A stretch of 64,000 bases of DNA from CAVRXZ01 sp963773035 (GCA_963773035.1 CAVYZX010000017.1:62001-126000); one strand, 5' to 3'. Counted from the first letter of the stretch, positions 1 to 10,054 are shown. The notes: generated by a model not told the origin, from the sequence alone. Numbers and translations are program-made.

Positions 1-2351
1 CGCCGCCGCTCGATCAGAACACTTTGTGCCAATCTGCCCGAGGCACTCCTTGAAACGATCGAGCGTGCGCTCGATGCCGAACCGTCGCGTCGCTTCGAGA
101 GCGCCAGGGCCATGGAAGCCGCGCTCAGCGCCGCAGTCACTCCGGTCGCCGACAGGAGCAGAGGGTCGTCTGATACTCCGCGGCTTCGAGCCGGGCGCGT
201 GACGAGCGCGATGATCGGCGCGCTGGTGCTCTCGGCCGGGATTGGCGTCGTAGTGTGGCGAGATCGACTCAATTCGGTTGTTGAGCGGCGTGATACTGAA
301 ACGCATCCGGTGGCCGCCGAACGCGGTGACCCGCTCGCCCGTTCAGTCGTTCGTGCGCCGTCGGGTGATGCGGAACAAGCGACTCAGGACACTCGCGCCG
401 TGTCCAAACCGTCGCTGACGTTCAACGCTGGTGATTGGGTCGTTGTCGCGAATGTCGACAATCAGACAGGCGAGCCGCTCCTTGATGGCGTCGTCGAAGC
501 CGCGGTCAAGCGCGAGCTGGAATTCTCGGACTACATCCGCGTCGCGCAACGGGGTCGCGTCGAGGACACACTGCGAGCACTCGGCCGGCCGCTCGACACG
601 CGGCTCGATCGGCCGCTCGCACAAGAGATCTCGCTCCGCGACGGCGGCGTGCGGGCCTACATTGCCGGGGGGATTGCCAAGGCCGGAGGCACCTACGAGA
701 TTGCGCTCGATGTCGTCAATCCGGCCAGCCAGACGACCATTGCCACGTTGACCGACCGCGCGCCACGACAGGCGGACATTCTGGCGGCCCTCCGCCGTCA
801 AACGCTGCGCCTCCGTGAGACGCTCGGCGAACCGCCGGCATCCGTCGACCGCAGCCGTCAGGTGTTTCAGCAAATGCCGCTCCCGAAACTGAAGGCGCTG
901 AAGCTGTATGCGGAGTCCTTGGAGGTTGATCAGCGTCCGGGAACGCCGCGTGATCACAACGAAGCGATCAGGCAAATGATGCGCGAGGCCATCAGGGAGG
1001 ATCCGACGTTTGCGCGTCTTTATTTGCGCCTGTCGGAGGCCAACATTGGTGAAGGCGGACGTGCGGAGGAAATCCTGCCGAACAGCGAGCGGGCGTTTCA
1101 GCTGGCCGCCACGGCGACGCCGCAGGAGCGGTACCGCATCATCGCAGGCTACTATCACCAGCGAGCCAACCGCAACAACACGCCAGGACACGCGGAGACG
1201 AGGAAGATCCACAGGTGCTCACCCAGGCAGTCTCCGCGTATGAAGCGCTGTTCTGCGCTGCAGCCCGACGATGACGGTGTCATGGTGCTGCTGCGAAACT
1301 GCTACCGGGTGCTCGGCCGCGAGCGCGACACGGCCTGGATGAATCTGCGCCTTGCCGACGCGCGCCCCAGGAACGTGGGGGTGAACCTCGACGTTGCCAA
1401 ACAGCTGGCGAGGGAAGGGAATTTCGATGGCGCGCGTCGGTATGCCGCACGCGCGGCATCGGCGCTATCGCCGGCAGGTTCCGGCGCTCTATCCGGAGGG
1501 CAACGCGTCGGTGCGGCTTTTCGGCGCGTACCTCTCGTGGCTGCAGGACGATCCGCGCGAAACGCTAAAAGCCCTCGACCTAATTGTCGCGACCTCAGCT
1601 CGCCTGCCCGAGGCGGACCGCGGTCAGCTCCACCTTGCTATCTGGCCGCTCTACGCCGCGATCGGCCGGCTGCGGCAGGCCGAACGCACGATCGACGCCG
1701 CCCCCGTCGATCGCCAAGACATCGTAGCGAGCTTGTGGCACGATGTGGCTAAGGCGGAGTTTTTCGAGGAGATGGGCGACACGATACGGTTAAGGGAATT
1801 TGCGGCGCGCTGGCGAACTCCCCTCCCCCAAGACGCGCCCCCGATCATGGGCGCGAGTTTCTTCTTCCTGCTCGATGCGGGGTTTCTCGACGATGCCGAG
1901 CGCATCCACGAATGGAATAAAAAGAAGTCTGGCATGAAGGACGATGTGGGGACTCTCAATGCAGCCGCCGCTCTCGAGCTCGCGCGCGAGCACCCAGACG
2001 CCGCCATCTCAGCCTTCCGGCAGGCACTTGCGGCCCTAGGGTCGGCGGAGCCGGCGTACGCAAGCCTGCATCGCCAATACGCCGCAGCGGGAATGGCTTC
2101 GGCCTTGGAAGCCGTTGGGAGGCCATCCGAGGCGATCGACGTCCTCAAAGAGCGCGGGAGAATACCGTCGCGACCTGACGGTCCAAAACAGCGCGAATCG
2201 CTGGCTTCGCGCCCGAGCGCAACTCGCGCGGCTGTACCGCAAGAACGGCCAGGACGCGGAGGCTCGGGACGTCGAAGCCCAGCTCCTGAAGCTCCTCGCC
2301 GTGGCCGACTCCGACCACCCTCTTTTGCGCGAGCTTCGCGCGCGGCAGTAG
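1..2351 (+). pseudogene. C-terminal part of Ser/Thr protein kinase with TPR region, frame broken
   Basis: The reading frame is open from base 1, so the gene begins outside the window. The first ~45 residues (ERALDAEPSRRF, then AMEAAL) match the end of a Hanks-type Ser/Thr kinase domain. A single membrane segment follows (MIGALVLSAGIGVVVW, about bases 211-258), then an extracytoplasmic region with FDN-like and TPR-like helical repeats, as in kinase-TPR fusions of Acidobacteria. The coherent protein needs frame changes near 1195 (frame 1 to 3), 1252 (back to 1), 1475 (1 to 2) and 2155 (2 to 3), ending at TAG 2349-2351. The residues either side of each break still read as one TPR protein, so this is either a recent pseudogene or a stretch of sequencing errors. 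The kinase assignment rests only on the domain's last few motifs. Confidence 0.7.
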
Positions 2352-2651
2352 GTTCACACAAGTCCACTGACGCCGCCAGACCGCAGCTACCGCGGTGCTC
2401 ATCGACGCCCGATCTCGCGTTTCACGAGCGGCTCCTGGAGTCACTCGCGCGCCCTGGCATCTCGCTGCGCGCAGCCGTGCCGCATCAAGCTGCTGGATAG
2501 CGCTTCAAGCGCGTCCTCATAATCCCTCGCCCGATTGGCCACGCCATTGCTGATGGCTTGACTCGCGATGTGTGCACGACGAGTGTGCGCCGAAAAGGTC
2601 CGTCTTTTCAGAGCGATCCAGTCCGGACGTCCCCGCGAACGAACCTGGAGG

Positions 2652-4004
2652 ATGTGCAAATTCGTCATCCTGATACTGGGTTTCGCCATTACCGGCAGGT
2701 CGGCTCAGGCTCAAGCGCCACTTCCCGCGGGCTGGCCGAACCGAATCGAATTGGGAATGGCCGATTCACCAGGCGGGGCCGCGGCAATGAAACGCACGGC
2801 GCCATTCGCCTTCAGGTACCAATACCTCGCGGGCGGCGCGAACACGGGAAGCGGTTGGGCGACGTGGAATACCAACGGAGACTTCGCGCGTTTCTACATC
2901 GAAGACTCGGTTGCCAATGGGATCATCCCGGTCTTCACGTACTACATGCTGCTCCAGTCCTCGCCGGGTGGCGGCTCCGAAAGCGCCGCCAACTTTACCA
3001 ACCTCAATAACACGGCGACGATGACCGCGTACTACAACGACCTCGCGCTGTTCTTCCAGAAGGCCGGTGCCTTTGGCGGACAGAAGGTCGTTCTGCACGT
3101 GGAGCCCGACCTCTGGGGCTTCTTGCAGCAGCGTGCGACGAACGATGACGCGAAGACTGTGCCGGCGAAGGTCTCGGAAACCGGGATGCCGCAGCTTGCG
3201 GGCCTGCCAAGCAATCTTTCCGGGTACGCACGTGCCATCGTCAAGCTTCGGGATACGTATGCACCGAACGTCATCCTCGGGTATCACATCAGCGTCTGGG
3301 GAACCGGCGTCGACATCGGGGTGTCCAATCCGCCCGACGCACAGGTCGATGCGTTGGGGGGGCGCGCCGCCGCGTTCTACAACTCACTGGGCGCCAGTTT
3401 CGACATCGCGTTCGCAGAGTTCAGCGACCGCGATTCGGCCTTCTACCAATACGTCTATGGGGACGGCGGCCAAAGATGGTTTGACGCCGGGGACTTCAGT
3501 CGTCACGCTCGATTCCTCGGCCGCTTCTCCACTGTGGCCGGCAAGCGGATCGTCCTCTGGCAGATTCCGCTCGGCAACACACTGATGCGGGCGCAGAACA
3601 ACAGCACAGGACACTACCAGGACAATCGTCCGGAATGGCTGCTCAACGAACCCGCCCGGACTCACCTCACGGCTTATCGAGATGCGGGCGTCGTGGCTTT
3701 CCTGTTTGGGGGCGGCGCAGGTGGCGTGAGCTGCGCCTGCGACGCGCAGGGCGACGGCGTGACGAATCCGGCGCCCATCAACGGGAATACATTGGCGTCG
3801 GAGCTCGCGCCCGCCGGCACGGCTCCATCGCAAGTCGTACGCGGATCGACCCCAACGCTGGTCACACCCTATGCGGCCGACGACGAAGGCGGCTTTTTCC
3901 GCTGGAGGGCGTGGCAATACTACCAGGACGGTGCCATGAGCCTCTCACCCGGGTCGGCCCAACCACCACCTTCGGCGCCACAGAACGTAAGAGTCATTCC
4001 CTAA
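2652..4004 (+). CDS. secreted protein, putative glycoside-hydrolase-like
   Basis: The protein has 450 residues when started at the ATG at 2652, which gives a classic signal peptide (MCKFVILILGFAITGRSAQA, then cleavage). An upstream ATG at 2568 would add 28 charged residues before the signal and is less likely. GGAGG directly abuts the ATG, an unusually short spacing. The mature part is rich in Gly, Asn, Trp and Tyr and contains HVEPDLWGFL near residues 148-157, a strand-plus-acid pattern seen in TIM-barrel glycosidases. The C terminus is Pro-rich (QPPPSAPQNVRV), resembling the start of a fibronectin type III linker that then stops. I do not recognise a specific family. Secretion is well supported; enzymatic function is a guess from motif style only. 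Confidence 0.6.
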   Translation: MCKFVILILGFAITGRSAQAQAPLPAGWPNRIELGMADSPGGAAAMKRTAPFAFRYQYLAGGANTGSGWATWNTNGDFARFYIEDSVANGIIPVFTYYMLLQSSPGGGSESAANFTNLNNTATMTAYYNDLALFFQKAGAFGGQKVVLHVEPDLWGFLQQRATNDDAKTVPAKVSETGMPQLAGLPSNLSGYARAIVKLRDTYAPNVILGYHISVWGTGVDIGVSNPPDAQVDALGGRAAAFYNSLGASFDIAFAEFSDRDSAFYQYVYGDGGQRWFDAGDFSRHARFLGRFSTVAGKRIVLWQIPLGNTLMRAQNNSTGHYQDNRPEWLLNEPARTHLTAYRDAGVVAFLFGGGAGGVSCACDAQGDGVTNPAPINGNTLASELAPAGTAPSQVVRGSTPTLVTPYAADDEGGFFRWRAWQYYQDGAMSLSPGSAQPPPSAPQNVRVIP

Positions 4005-4074
4005 CCGCGGGCTTGTTGCAACGCGTCTCAGACCCTCATCGACCGGTGGTCAAGTGTCTGCTCGCGGCTTCGAG

Positions 4075-4578
4075 TCAGACCGGCGCCGGCGCATCGACCC
4101 CGGCCCAAAGGTTCATCGTGCTCAGCTCCTCGCGGCCGCAGGCCTTGAGGTACAGGAACAGTTGCGTGCGGTATGCGGCGCAACCACAAAGCACGAGATT
4201 GACGATGAAAGCCCCGCATGAGGTCTTACTGCCGAACATGGTGATCTCTTTGCGGAAGTCGGCGTCCGACATGTCGCCCAGGAGCGCCGCGTAGGCATCT
4301 TTGTGCGCGGCGAGCGCCGCGACTGTTTGATCGAAGTCCCGGGCCGCGGCAGCTTTCTCCTCTACAGTCCACGCAGCCGGATCGAACGCACCTGCCTTGG
4401 CAAACCGCACGAGTGCGGGGCCCATCACGGTGAGGTACTTCAGCAGCTCGATCGTGCTGCGTTGCTTGGGCGACGGACGATAGTCGAGAGTGGCACGGTC
4501 AATCTTGCCTGCAAGGTGAAGCACGATATGCACTTCGTGCTGCAGAGCGGTAATGAGTTCGGACTTGGTCAGGACCAT
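4075..4578 (-). CDS. DinB-like four-helix-bundle protein
   Basis: A 167-residue soluble alpha-helical protein. The N-terminal half (LITALQHEVHIVLHLAGKID, later RPSPKQRSTIELLKYL) fits the DinB/YfiT-like four-helix-bundle superfamily, in which helix-borne histidines often bind a metal. Members are frequently bacillithiol- or mycothiol-dependent transferases or have no known function, so no reaction is assigned. The gene stands alone on the minus strand, convergent with the secreted protein gene ending at 4004. Nothing in the flanks suggests a pathway. It could equally be called a hypothetical protein with a DinB-type fold. Confidence 0.55.
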   Translation of the reverse strand: MVLTKSELITALQHEVHIVLHLAGKIDRATLDYRPSPKQRSTIELLKYLTVMGPALVRFAKAGAFDPAAWTVEEKAAAARDFDQTVAALAAHKDAYAALLGDMSDADFRKEITMFGSKTSCGAFIVNLVLCGCAAYRTQLFLYLKACGREELSTMNLWAGVDAPAPV

Positions 4579-4632
4579 GGTCTGCTCGCTTGAAAAAGGG
4601 CTGGCAGAATACCACGAGTGTCGGTTCTGGAG

Positions 4633-5346
4633 TCAACATCCGCCCATGGGGCAAGGCGTGACAGTCAGCGAGAACGGCATGTAGTACTGCGCAACCGGAA
4701 CCCACACCGATTCTCCAACTTTGGCCCGCCTGACGCTTAGCTCGGCGATCGCCGTCGAGGGTGCCCGCAGTCGGCGACTTGCTCCGACCGCCGAAATCGG
4801 AATGGGTTGGAGGAATTTCAGCATGAAGCCGGTATCGTTGACGAAGCTCGGATATAGATCGAAGGAGATGGTCACCGGCGTTTCGAACGCTTCGCTCTTG
4901 AACAGTTCGTCGGCTATCAAATGCAGGTCGGGAATGATGTTCGGTCCACAGAGATCGAGGGTGTTGCCGTACGCATCCTCGACGGTCCTGGGGCAAACCA
5001 ACACGTGACCGGCCACGGACTGCGCTGGGGAGAGAGTGAAATCGAGCGTGACCTGTCGCTGGACGGGGCCAAACGGCTGCCCATTGAGGTAGTCACAGAA
5101 CGTGTTCGACGCCGTGCGAAAGTAAGAAGCTCCGACGACCGGGTTGAACCAGCTTCTCACGCAGTTGATATTCAACCTGCCCTCTGTGTACGCGTTGCCC
5201 CCGTCGCTTAGAATCCGCATCCCGGCGAAATCTTCGAAGACTGTCGACGAAGGCACGTTCGCGGGGGGCGGCACAGCACCAACGAGCACCCTTGCACCGA
5301 CCACGAGAGTCACCGCGGCGAGTCCGGCTGCCAATATTCTGCGCAT
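4633..5346 (-). CDS. exported protein of unknown function
   Basis: The frame is open to 5760, but the ATG at 5346 gives a 237-residue protein with a clear signal peptide (MRRILAAGLAAVTLVVGARV, then an Ala/Pro-rich cleavage region). A longer start would run beneath padR on the other strand and add non-protein-like sequence. The mature protein is beta-rich with six or seven scattered Cys (INCV, TFCDY, LVCPR, LDLCG, VTPCPMGGC at the C terminus), suggesting disulphides in the periplasm or outside the cell. I do not recognise the family. The gene is divergent from padR with a 186-base spacer that contains the inverted repeat AGTACC-CCA-GGTACT at 5350-5364, just upstream of this start. Confidence 0.55.
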   Translation of the reverse strand: MRRILAAGLAAVTLVVGARVLVGAVPPPANVPSSTVFEDFAGMRILSDGGNAYTEGRLNINCVRSWFNPVVGASYFRTASNTFCDYLNGQPFGPVQRQVTLDFTLSPAQSVAGHVLVCPRTVEDAYGNTLDLCGPNIIPDLHLIADELFKSEAFETPVTISFDLYPSFVNDTGFMLKFLQPIPISAVGASRRLRAPSTAIAELSVRRAKVGESVWVPVAQYYMPFSLTVTPCPMGGC

Positions 5347-5532
5347 CTGAGTACCCCAGGTACTTAAACGTCGCGCAGCAAAAAACCGAACAACGCCGGA
5401 CGAGAAAGGTTCTTCGGAGTTAGCTCTTCCGGAGACTCTGGTGGATTTCAACTTTGATTCCCGGAACCTGCAACCTTCATCCGTCGTCTTGTTCATTTGA
5501 CATCCTAATGGTCGGCGCGAGACTCTATTGGC

Positions 5533-5880
5533 ATGGCTAATAAAGCACGGGCCAAGACTGATGTTCTGCAAGGAACGCTCGACCTGATGGTGTTGCAAAC
5601 GCTTGCGACGCTCGGTCCGGTGCACGGCTACACGCTGGCCAGCCGCCTGGAACAGGTGTCCGGTGGTGCGCTTCAGCTCAATATGGGCACTCTCTACCCC
5701 GGGCTGATGCGACTCGAGCAACGCGGCTTCGTGCGCGGCGAGTGGGGCGTCACGGACCACAACCGCAAGGCGCGCTTCTACAGCATCACCGCTGCGGGCC
5801 GCCGGCAGCTCACGACCGAGAAAGCCGAATGGGATCGGATGGCGACGATCATGCGCAAACTCCTACACGGCCACGACTAA
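5533..5880 (+). CDS. PadR-family transcriptional regulator
   Basis: A 115-residue winged-helix regulator. LQGTLDLMVLQTL near residues 13-25, GPVHGYTLASRLE near 29-41 and LYPGLMRLEQRGFV are the signature helices and wing of PadR, followed by a short C-terminal helix as in the small PadR subfamily. These dimeric repressors usually control an adjacent transporter. The permease gene starts 15 bases downstream on the same strand, the standard padR-ADOP pair of Acidobacteria. A TTGACA lies at 5497-5502, about 30 bases before the start, but no convincing -10 is present at correct spacing, so a promoter is only possible. The ATG at 5533 is the natural start because the PadR alignment begins immediately after it. 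Confidence 0.9.
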   Translation: MANKARAKTDVLQGTLDLMVLQTLATLGPVHGYTLASRLEQVSGGALQLNMGTLYPGLMRLEQRGFVRGEWGVTDHNRKARFYSITAAGRRQLTTEKAEWDRMATIMRKLLHGHD

Positions 5881-5895
5881 GCGAGCGAGAGATTC

Positions 5896-8577
5896 ATGGC
5901 TTCGCTCCGCGAGTGGATCTATCGCCTCTGGGGAACGCTGCGTCCGAACCGCCGCCACGATCGAGAGCTGGAGCAGGAACTTCGGCTTCATCTGGAACTC
6001 GCAGCCGAAGACGCACAGCGCAGGCTGGATCCTGCCAACGCCGCGCGGGCGGCCGTCATCCGAGCCGGCGGTATCACCCAGGCGATGGAAGCGCTGCGCG
6101 ATCAGCGGGGCCTGCCCTTGCTCGACGATCTCACGCGCGACGTACGTCATGGCTTTCGTTTTCTGCGACGCAATCCCACGCTCGCTGGCGCAGCGGTTAT
6201 CTCGCTGGCGCTCGGGATCGGCGTCAACAGTGCCGTATTTAGCATCGTGGACGCGGAGCTGCTCCGGCCGCTTCCGGTTCCGGACGCTGGCGCGGTCGTT
6301 ACCGTCAGCGCTGCTGGAGCCGAGGATCGCGGAAGTGGAGTGTCCTACCCGAATTACCGCGATCTCCGGGAGGCGTCACGATCGTTCGATGGCCTGATCG
6401 CTTATCAACGCTCGACCTTGATGACGTTCGCTCAGTCGAGCGACAGCATTCGCGAGATGCGAATGGGGATGCTGGTCAGTGACAACTTCTTTGCCGCGTT
6501 GCACGTCGGACCGGCGATCGGACGTCTGTTCGCGTACGACGAGGGACGCATCCCCAACCGCGACGCCATCGTCGTGCTCGGGTACGACTTCTGGAAGAAC
6601 GCCCTGGCTGGGGACCCGTCGATCATCAACAAGGTCGTCTGGATCAACGGCGTCGATTTCACCGTCGCAGGCGTGGTGGAAGAACGGTTCACCGGCATGG
6701 ACGAAAGTATTCCGTCGTTCTTCGTGCCCGCCACGATGGCCGGACGGCTCGGCGCGCGCCAAAACCTGTTGGACGACCGGAACGCCCGCTCGTTCGGCGT
6801 CAAAGGCCGGCTGACATCGGGAGTGTCGCAGCGGGAGGCCAATGCGGAGTTGACCGCCCTTTGGCAGCGTCTGGAAAGGCAGTATCCCGACGCGAATCAG
6901 AATCGCACCATCTCGGTTCGCGGCCAGCTGGAAGAACGAATCCTCGAGGAAGGACCTGCCACCACCATCGTCCTAGGCCTGTTGATGGCACTCGTGATCG
7001 TCGTGCTGCTCATCGCCTGCGCGAATGTCGCGAGTTTGATGCTTGGCCGCAGCCGCGCGCGCTCGCACGAGGTAGCCATCCGGCTCGCGCTCGGCGTCAG
7101 CCGAGGTCGTCTTATCCGGCAATTGCTGATTGAAAGCCTCCTGCTGGCACTCCTTGGATGCGTGGGTGGCCTGGGACTCGCGTTTGGAACGCTGAAGATC
7201 CTGCGCGTCGCGTTCGCACCGCCAGACCTCAGAATCGTCGTCGCACCCCACCTGGATCAGCGGGTCCTGATTGTCAGCATCGTGGCGGCCTTGGCCAGCG
7301 CGCTACTCTCCGGCTTGCCACCGGGCCTGCAGAGCCTGAAAACTCAATTGGTCCCGGCGTTGAAGGACGCGGAGGCCGGGAAGACGTCTCGACAACGGAT
7401 GTTTGGCCGAAGCGGCCTGGTCGTTGCGCAGATTGCGATGTCTTTGATGCTGCTCCTTGTCACGGGCGGGATGCTTGACGGCTTTCGCAGGGTGCTGACG
7501 ACGTCACCGGGCTTCCGGACGGACCATCTGATGACGATGGGCTTGGATACGTCGATGGTGCGGTACACGCCAAGCCAGACGCGCGACTTTTTTCGGAGGC
7601 TCGAGGATCGCGCGCGAACGCTGCCCGACGTGACCTCGGTTGCACTCACCAGTTGGATTCCGCTCGATCGCGGGGGAAACGTCACGGCAGTCGTCCCAGA
7701 AGGCTACCAACCGGCTGCGGGACAAGAGAACGTGTCGGTGTTCTCCGCAGTCATTGACGACCACTATTTCGACACGATGGGTATCGAGATCCCTCGCGGA
7801 CGTCCGTTCACTGCCGACGACAAGGATGGCTCTCGGCGGGTGGCTATCGTCAACGAGGAATTCGCGAAAACATACTGGCCGGGCCAGAACCCGATCGGAA
7901 AGCGCCTGCGCCTGAACGACAGCAACGGTCCGTGGTTGGAGGTGGTAGGGGTCACAAGAACAGGCAAGTACCTGTTCGTGGCCGAACCGCCAACCAGGTT
8001 TCTCTACCTTCCGTTGGCGCAACACGAACGGACAGCGATGTCATTGCTTGTCGAAACAACGAACGCGGATGCTGGCCACCTCGCGGCGCCACTTCGGAGC
8101 GTGGTGCGGAGCCTTGATGTAAATCTACCTGTCTTCAACGTCCGGACGTTCGCCAGCCTCTATCAGCGACGGGCTGTTGAGGTACCGAAGACCGTTTTGC
8201 AGATGGTCGGCATGATGGGGCTGATCGGCTTGACGTTGGCGCTCGTCGGCCTATACGGTCTCGTCGCCTACTCGGTCGCCCGCAGGACCCGCGAGATTGG
8301 CTTGCGCATGGCGATAGGCGCCGCCAGGTCCGATATCGTGAAGATGGTCATCGGTCAGGCGTTCGTGCTCTCGTTGATCGGAGTCGTATTGGGCGGACTC
8401 GCCAGTGTGGCCGCGACCGGGATGCTCGCCACGAGCATGGCCGGGCTCGGCAGACCGAGCATCGTTACTTATGTCGTCGTTCCATCGCTTCTGATCTTCT
8501 TGACGTTGGCGGCCAGCTACCTGCCGGCACATCGTGCCTCGCTCGTTGATCCACTCATCGCATTAAGAGACGAATAA
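5896..8577 (+). CDS. ADOP-type ABC transporter permease (duplicated MacB/FtsX permease)
   Basis: An 893-residue membrane protein. The first ~90 residues form the charged helical prefix typical of these proteins (HDRELEQELRLHLELAAEDA). A membrane segment follows at about 96-118 (LALGIGVNSAVFSIVDAELL), then a large periplasmic MacB-like domain, and an FtsX-like helix set from about residue 355 (LLIACANVASLMLGR). A second periplasmic domain follows, and a second FtsX set runs from about 770 to the end (GLYGLVAYSVARRTREIGLR). This internal duplication defines the acidobacterial duplicated orphan permease family. No ATPase subunit is adjacent, hence 'orphan'. It is probably co-transcribed with padR. 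Substrate and partner ATPase are unknown; relatives of MacB act in mechanotransmission or export. Confidence 0.92.
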   Translation: MASLREWIYRLWGTLRPNRRHDRELEQELRLHLELAAEDAQRRLDPANAARAAVIRAGGITQAMEALRDQRGLPLLDDLTRDVRHGFRFLRRNPTLAGAAVISLALGIGVNSAVFSIVDAELLRPLPVPDAGAVVTVSAAGAEDRGSGVSYPNYRDLREASRSFDGLIAYQRSTLMTFAQSSDSIREMRMGMLVSDNFFAALHVGPAIGRLFAYDEGRIPNRDAIVVLGYDFWKNALAGDPSIINKVVWINGVDFTVAGVVEERFTGMDESIPSFFVPATMAGRLGARQNLLDDRNARSFGVKGRLTSGVSQREANAELTALWQRLERQYPDANQNRTISVRGQLEERILEEGPATTIVLGLLMALVIVVLLIACANVASLMLGRSRARSHEVAIRLALGVSRGRLIRQLLIESLLLALLGCVGGLGLAFGTLKILRVAFAPPDLRIVVAPHLDQRVLIVSIVAALASALLSGLPPGLQSLKTQLVPALKDAEAGKTSRQRMFGRSGLVVAQIAMSLMLLLVTGGMLDGFRRVLTTSPGFRTDHLMTMGLDTSMVRYTPSQTRDFFRRLEDRARTLPDVTSVALTSWIPLDRGGNVTAVVPEGYQPAAGQENVSVFSAVIDDHYFDTMGIEIPRGRPFTADDKDGSRRVAIVNEEFAKTYWPGQNPIGKRLRLNDSNGPWLEVVGVTRTGKYLFVAEPPTRFLYLPLAQHERTAMSLLVETTNADAGHLAAPLRSVVRSLDVNLPVFNVRTFASLYQRRAVEVPKTVLQMVGMMGLIGLTLALVGLYGLVAYSVARRTREIGLRMAIGAARSDIVKMVIGQAFVLSLIGVVLGGLASVAATGMLATSMAGLGRPSIVTYVVVPSLLIFLTLAASYLPAHRASLVDPLIALRDE

Positions 8578-8788
8578 GAAATCGTAGCTCGTCTTAAACC
8601 GCCTCAGCGGACGGAAATCACCGGGGAGGCGCAATCGAAAAAGTAGCGCGCGCGCTTAGGAGAAGGCCGGATCGGCGCAGTCGCGCGCCGGGCCGGATCT
8701 TACAAACCTCGTCGCTTGCATCCAAACTTGAAATCGACGGCCCGCTTCGCTTCGAGGACCACGCAGAATTCCACGGTGAATCGGTCAA

Positions 8789-10054
8789 GTGTCTGGCACA
8801 GCTCTTGACCTTACCTCGGACGTGGCTTGGTTCTTCTTTTCCTCCCTGATCGTGCTCGGCGTTGCGGCTTACGTGATGAGCGGAGAGGAGCGGAAGCGCC
8901 TGATTCAGGCGGCGCTCGTCTCAGTCCGAGGAGCCCTAAAGGAGGCGGCCAGGCGCCGCCCCGAGCTGGAACCATTCCGCGATGCTCTTCGCGCGAGAAC
9001 GTCCTGGGTGATCGTCACACCCGCTTTGGTTGCACTGAACGCCATGATGTTCGTCCTCATGCTGTTCGGCACTGGAGCGCTCAGCGACCCGGTCACGCTC
9101 GTCGGTTGGGGCGGCAATTACGGACCGCGGACGACCAACGGGGAATGGTGGCGGCTCGTGACTGCGATGTTCGTGCACGCGGGCATCTTCCACCTGCTCG
9201 TCAACATCGCGGGGCTCGTTCAGTGCGGTCTCATGATCGAGCGCTTGGTCGGACATCTTGCCTTCGCCGCCGTTTACATCGCGGCTGGAACCTTCGCCAG
9301 TCTCGTGCTCGTCTCGGCGCATCCGCTCGTCGTGATGGTTGGCGCGTCGGAAGCGATCTTCGGCATCTATGGATTGTTGCTTGCGCTGATTGTCCCGACA
9401 CTTTTGCATCGTTCAACGATCCGCATTCCCCTGATGGCGCTGAAGAGGGCCGCTCCGGCCGCTTTGCTGTTCCTTCTGTACAACTACGACGTGGTGACCG
9501 GCGGACCAGAGGGCCAGGCCAAGCTCACGGCGTTCACCGTCGGTTTCTTTTCGGGCATCGCGCTTTCAGTTTGGGCCAGTGATGGCAAGCCGGCCATGCG
9601 CAGGCTCGCCACTGTCGCAGGCGTGACCGCGGGGCTCGCGGTGGTGTGCGCAGTCCCGCTGCGCGGTGTCTTCGACGCGAGACCCGAGCTTGCACGGGTC
9701 GTCGCGTTCGAAGATCGCACGGCCATCGCGTACCAGAAAGAGGTCGACCGCTTCAAAGGCGGGCGCGTGCCCGTCGAAAAGCTGACCCAACTCATCGACA
9801 AGACGATCGTGCCCGAGCTGCAGGCCACGCAAAAACGAGTGAAGGCGCTGGCTAAAGCCCCGGCCGAACAGCAACCCTTGATCGCGAGCGCCGAGGAGTA
9901 TCTGCGATTGCGTGACCAGAGCTGGCGCCTTCGCGCGGAGGGTTTGCGCAAAGCCAATCTCGTCGTCCTTCGAGAGGCCGAACGAACGGAGAGGACGTCA
10001 CTCGAAGCGCTTCGACGGGTCAAAGTCGACGATCCGGCTTCCTCACAACCGTAA
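8789..10054 (+). CDS. rhomboid-family membrane protein, catalytic His apparently lost
   Basis: A 421-residue protein beginning at GTG. About seven hydrophobic segments lie between residues 10 and 315, and the last ~90 residues are a charged, probably coiled-coil tail. Rhomboid hallmarks are present: the TM2 motif HAGIFHLLVN (His130, Asn139) and the TM4 nucleophile motif GASEAIFG (Ser187, with Glu in place of the usual second Gly). In the TM6 stretch, which normally reads A-H-x-x-G-x-x-x-G, the protein has AFTVGFFSG, so Phe249 stands where the catalytic His is expected. Intact proteolysis is therefore doubtful, and an iRhom-like or pseudoprotease role is possible. It has no operon partner: the upstream gap is 211 bases, without a recognised feature. 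Confidence 0.75.
   Translation: MSGTALDLTSDVAWFFFSSLIVLGVAAYVMSGEERKRLIQAALVSVRGALKEAARRRPELEPFRDALRARTSWVIVTPALVALNAMMFVLMLFGTGALSDPVTLVGWGGNYGPRTTNGEWWRLVTAMFVHAGIFHLLVNIAGLVQCGLMIERLVGHLAFAAVYIAAGTFASLVLVSAHPLVVMVGASEAIFGIYGLLLALIVPTLLHRSTIRIPLMALKRAAPAALLFLLYNYDVVTGGPEGQAKLTAFTVGFFSGIALSVWASDGKPAMRRLATVAGVTAGLAVVCAVPLRGVFDARPELARVVAFEDRTAIAYQKEVDRFKGGRVPVEKLTQLIDKTIVPELQATQKRVKALAKAPAEQQPLIASAEEYLRLRDQSWRLRAEGLRKANLVVLREAERTERTSLEALRRVKVDDPASSQP

Noticed and set aside
2352..2651. Gene-free stretch between the kinase remnant and the secreted protein gene
   Set aside because: Short minus-strand frames at 2441-2689 and 2517-2714 show no family resemblance; no promoter, repeat or RNA gene was recognised.
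4048..4060. 13-base match GGTCAAGTGTCTG repeated at 8783-8795
   Set aside because: Dozens of 13-base matches are expected by chance in a window of this size, and the surrounding sequence is not shared.
8578..8788. Gap between the ADOP permease and rhomboid genes
   Set aside because: GC-rich short stems are present but no terminator T-run, RNA gene or convincing promoter.
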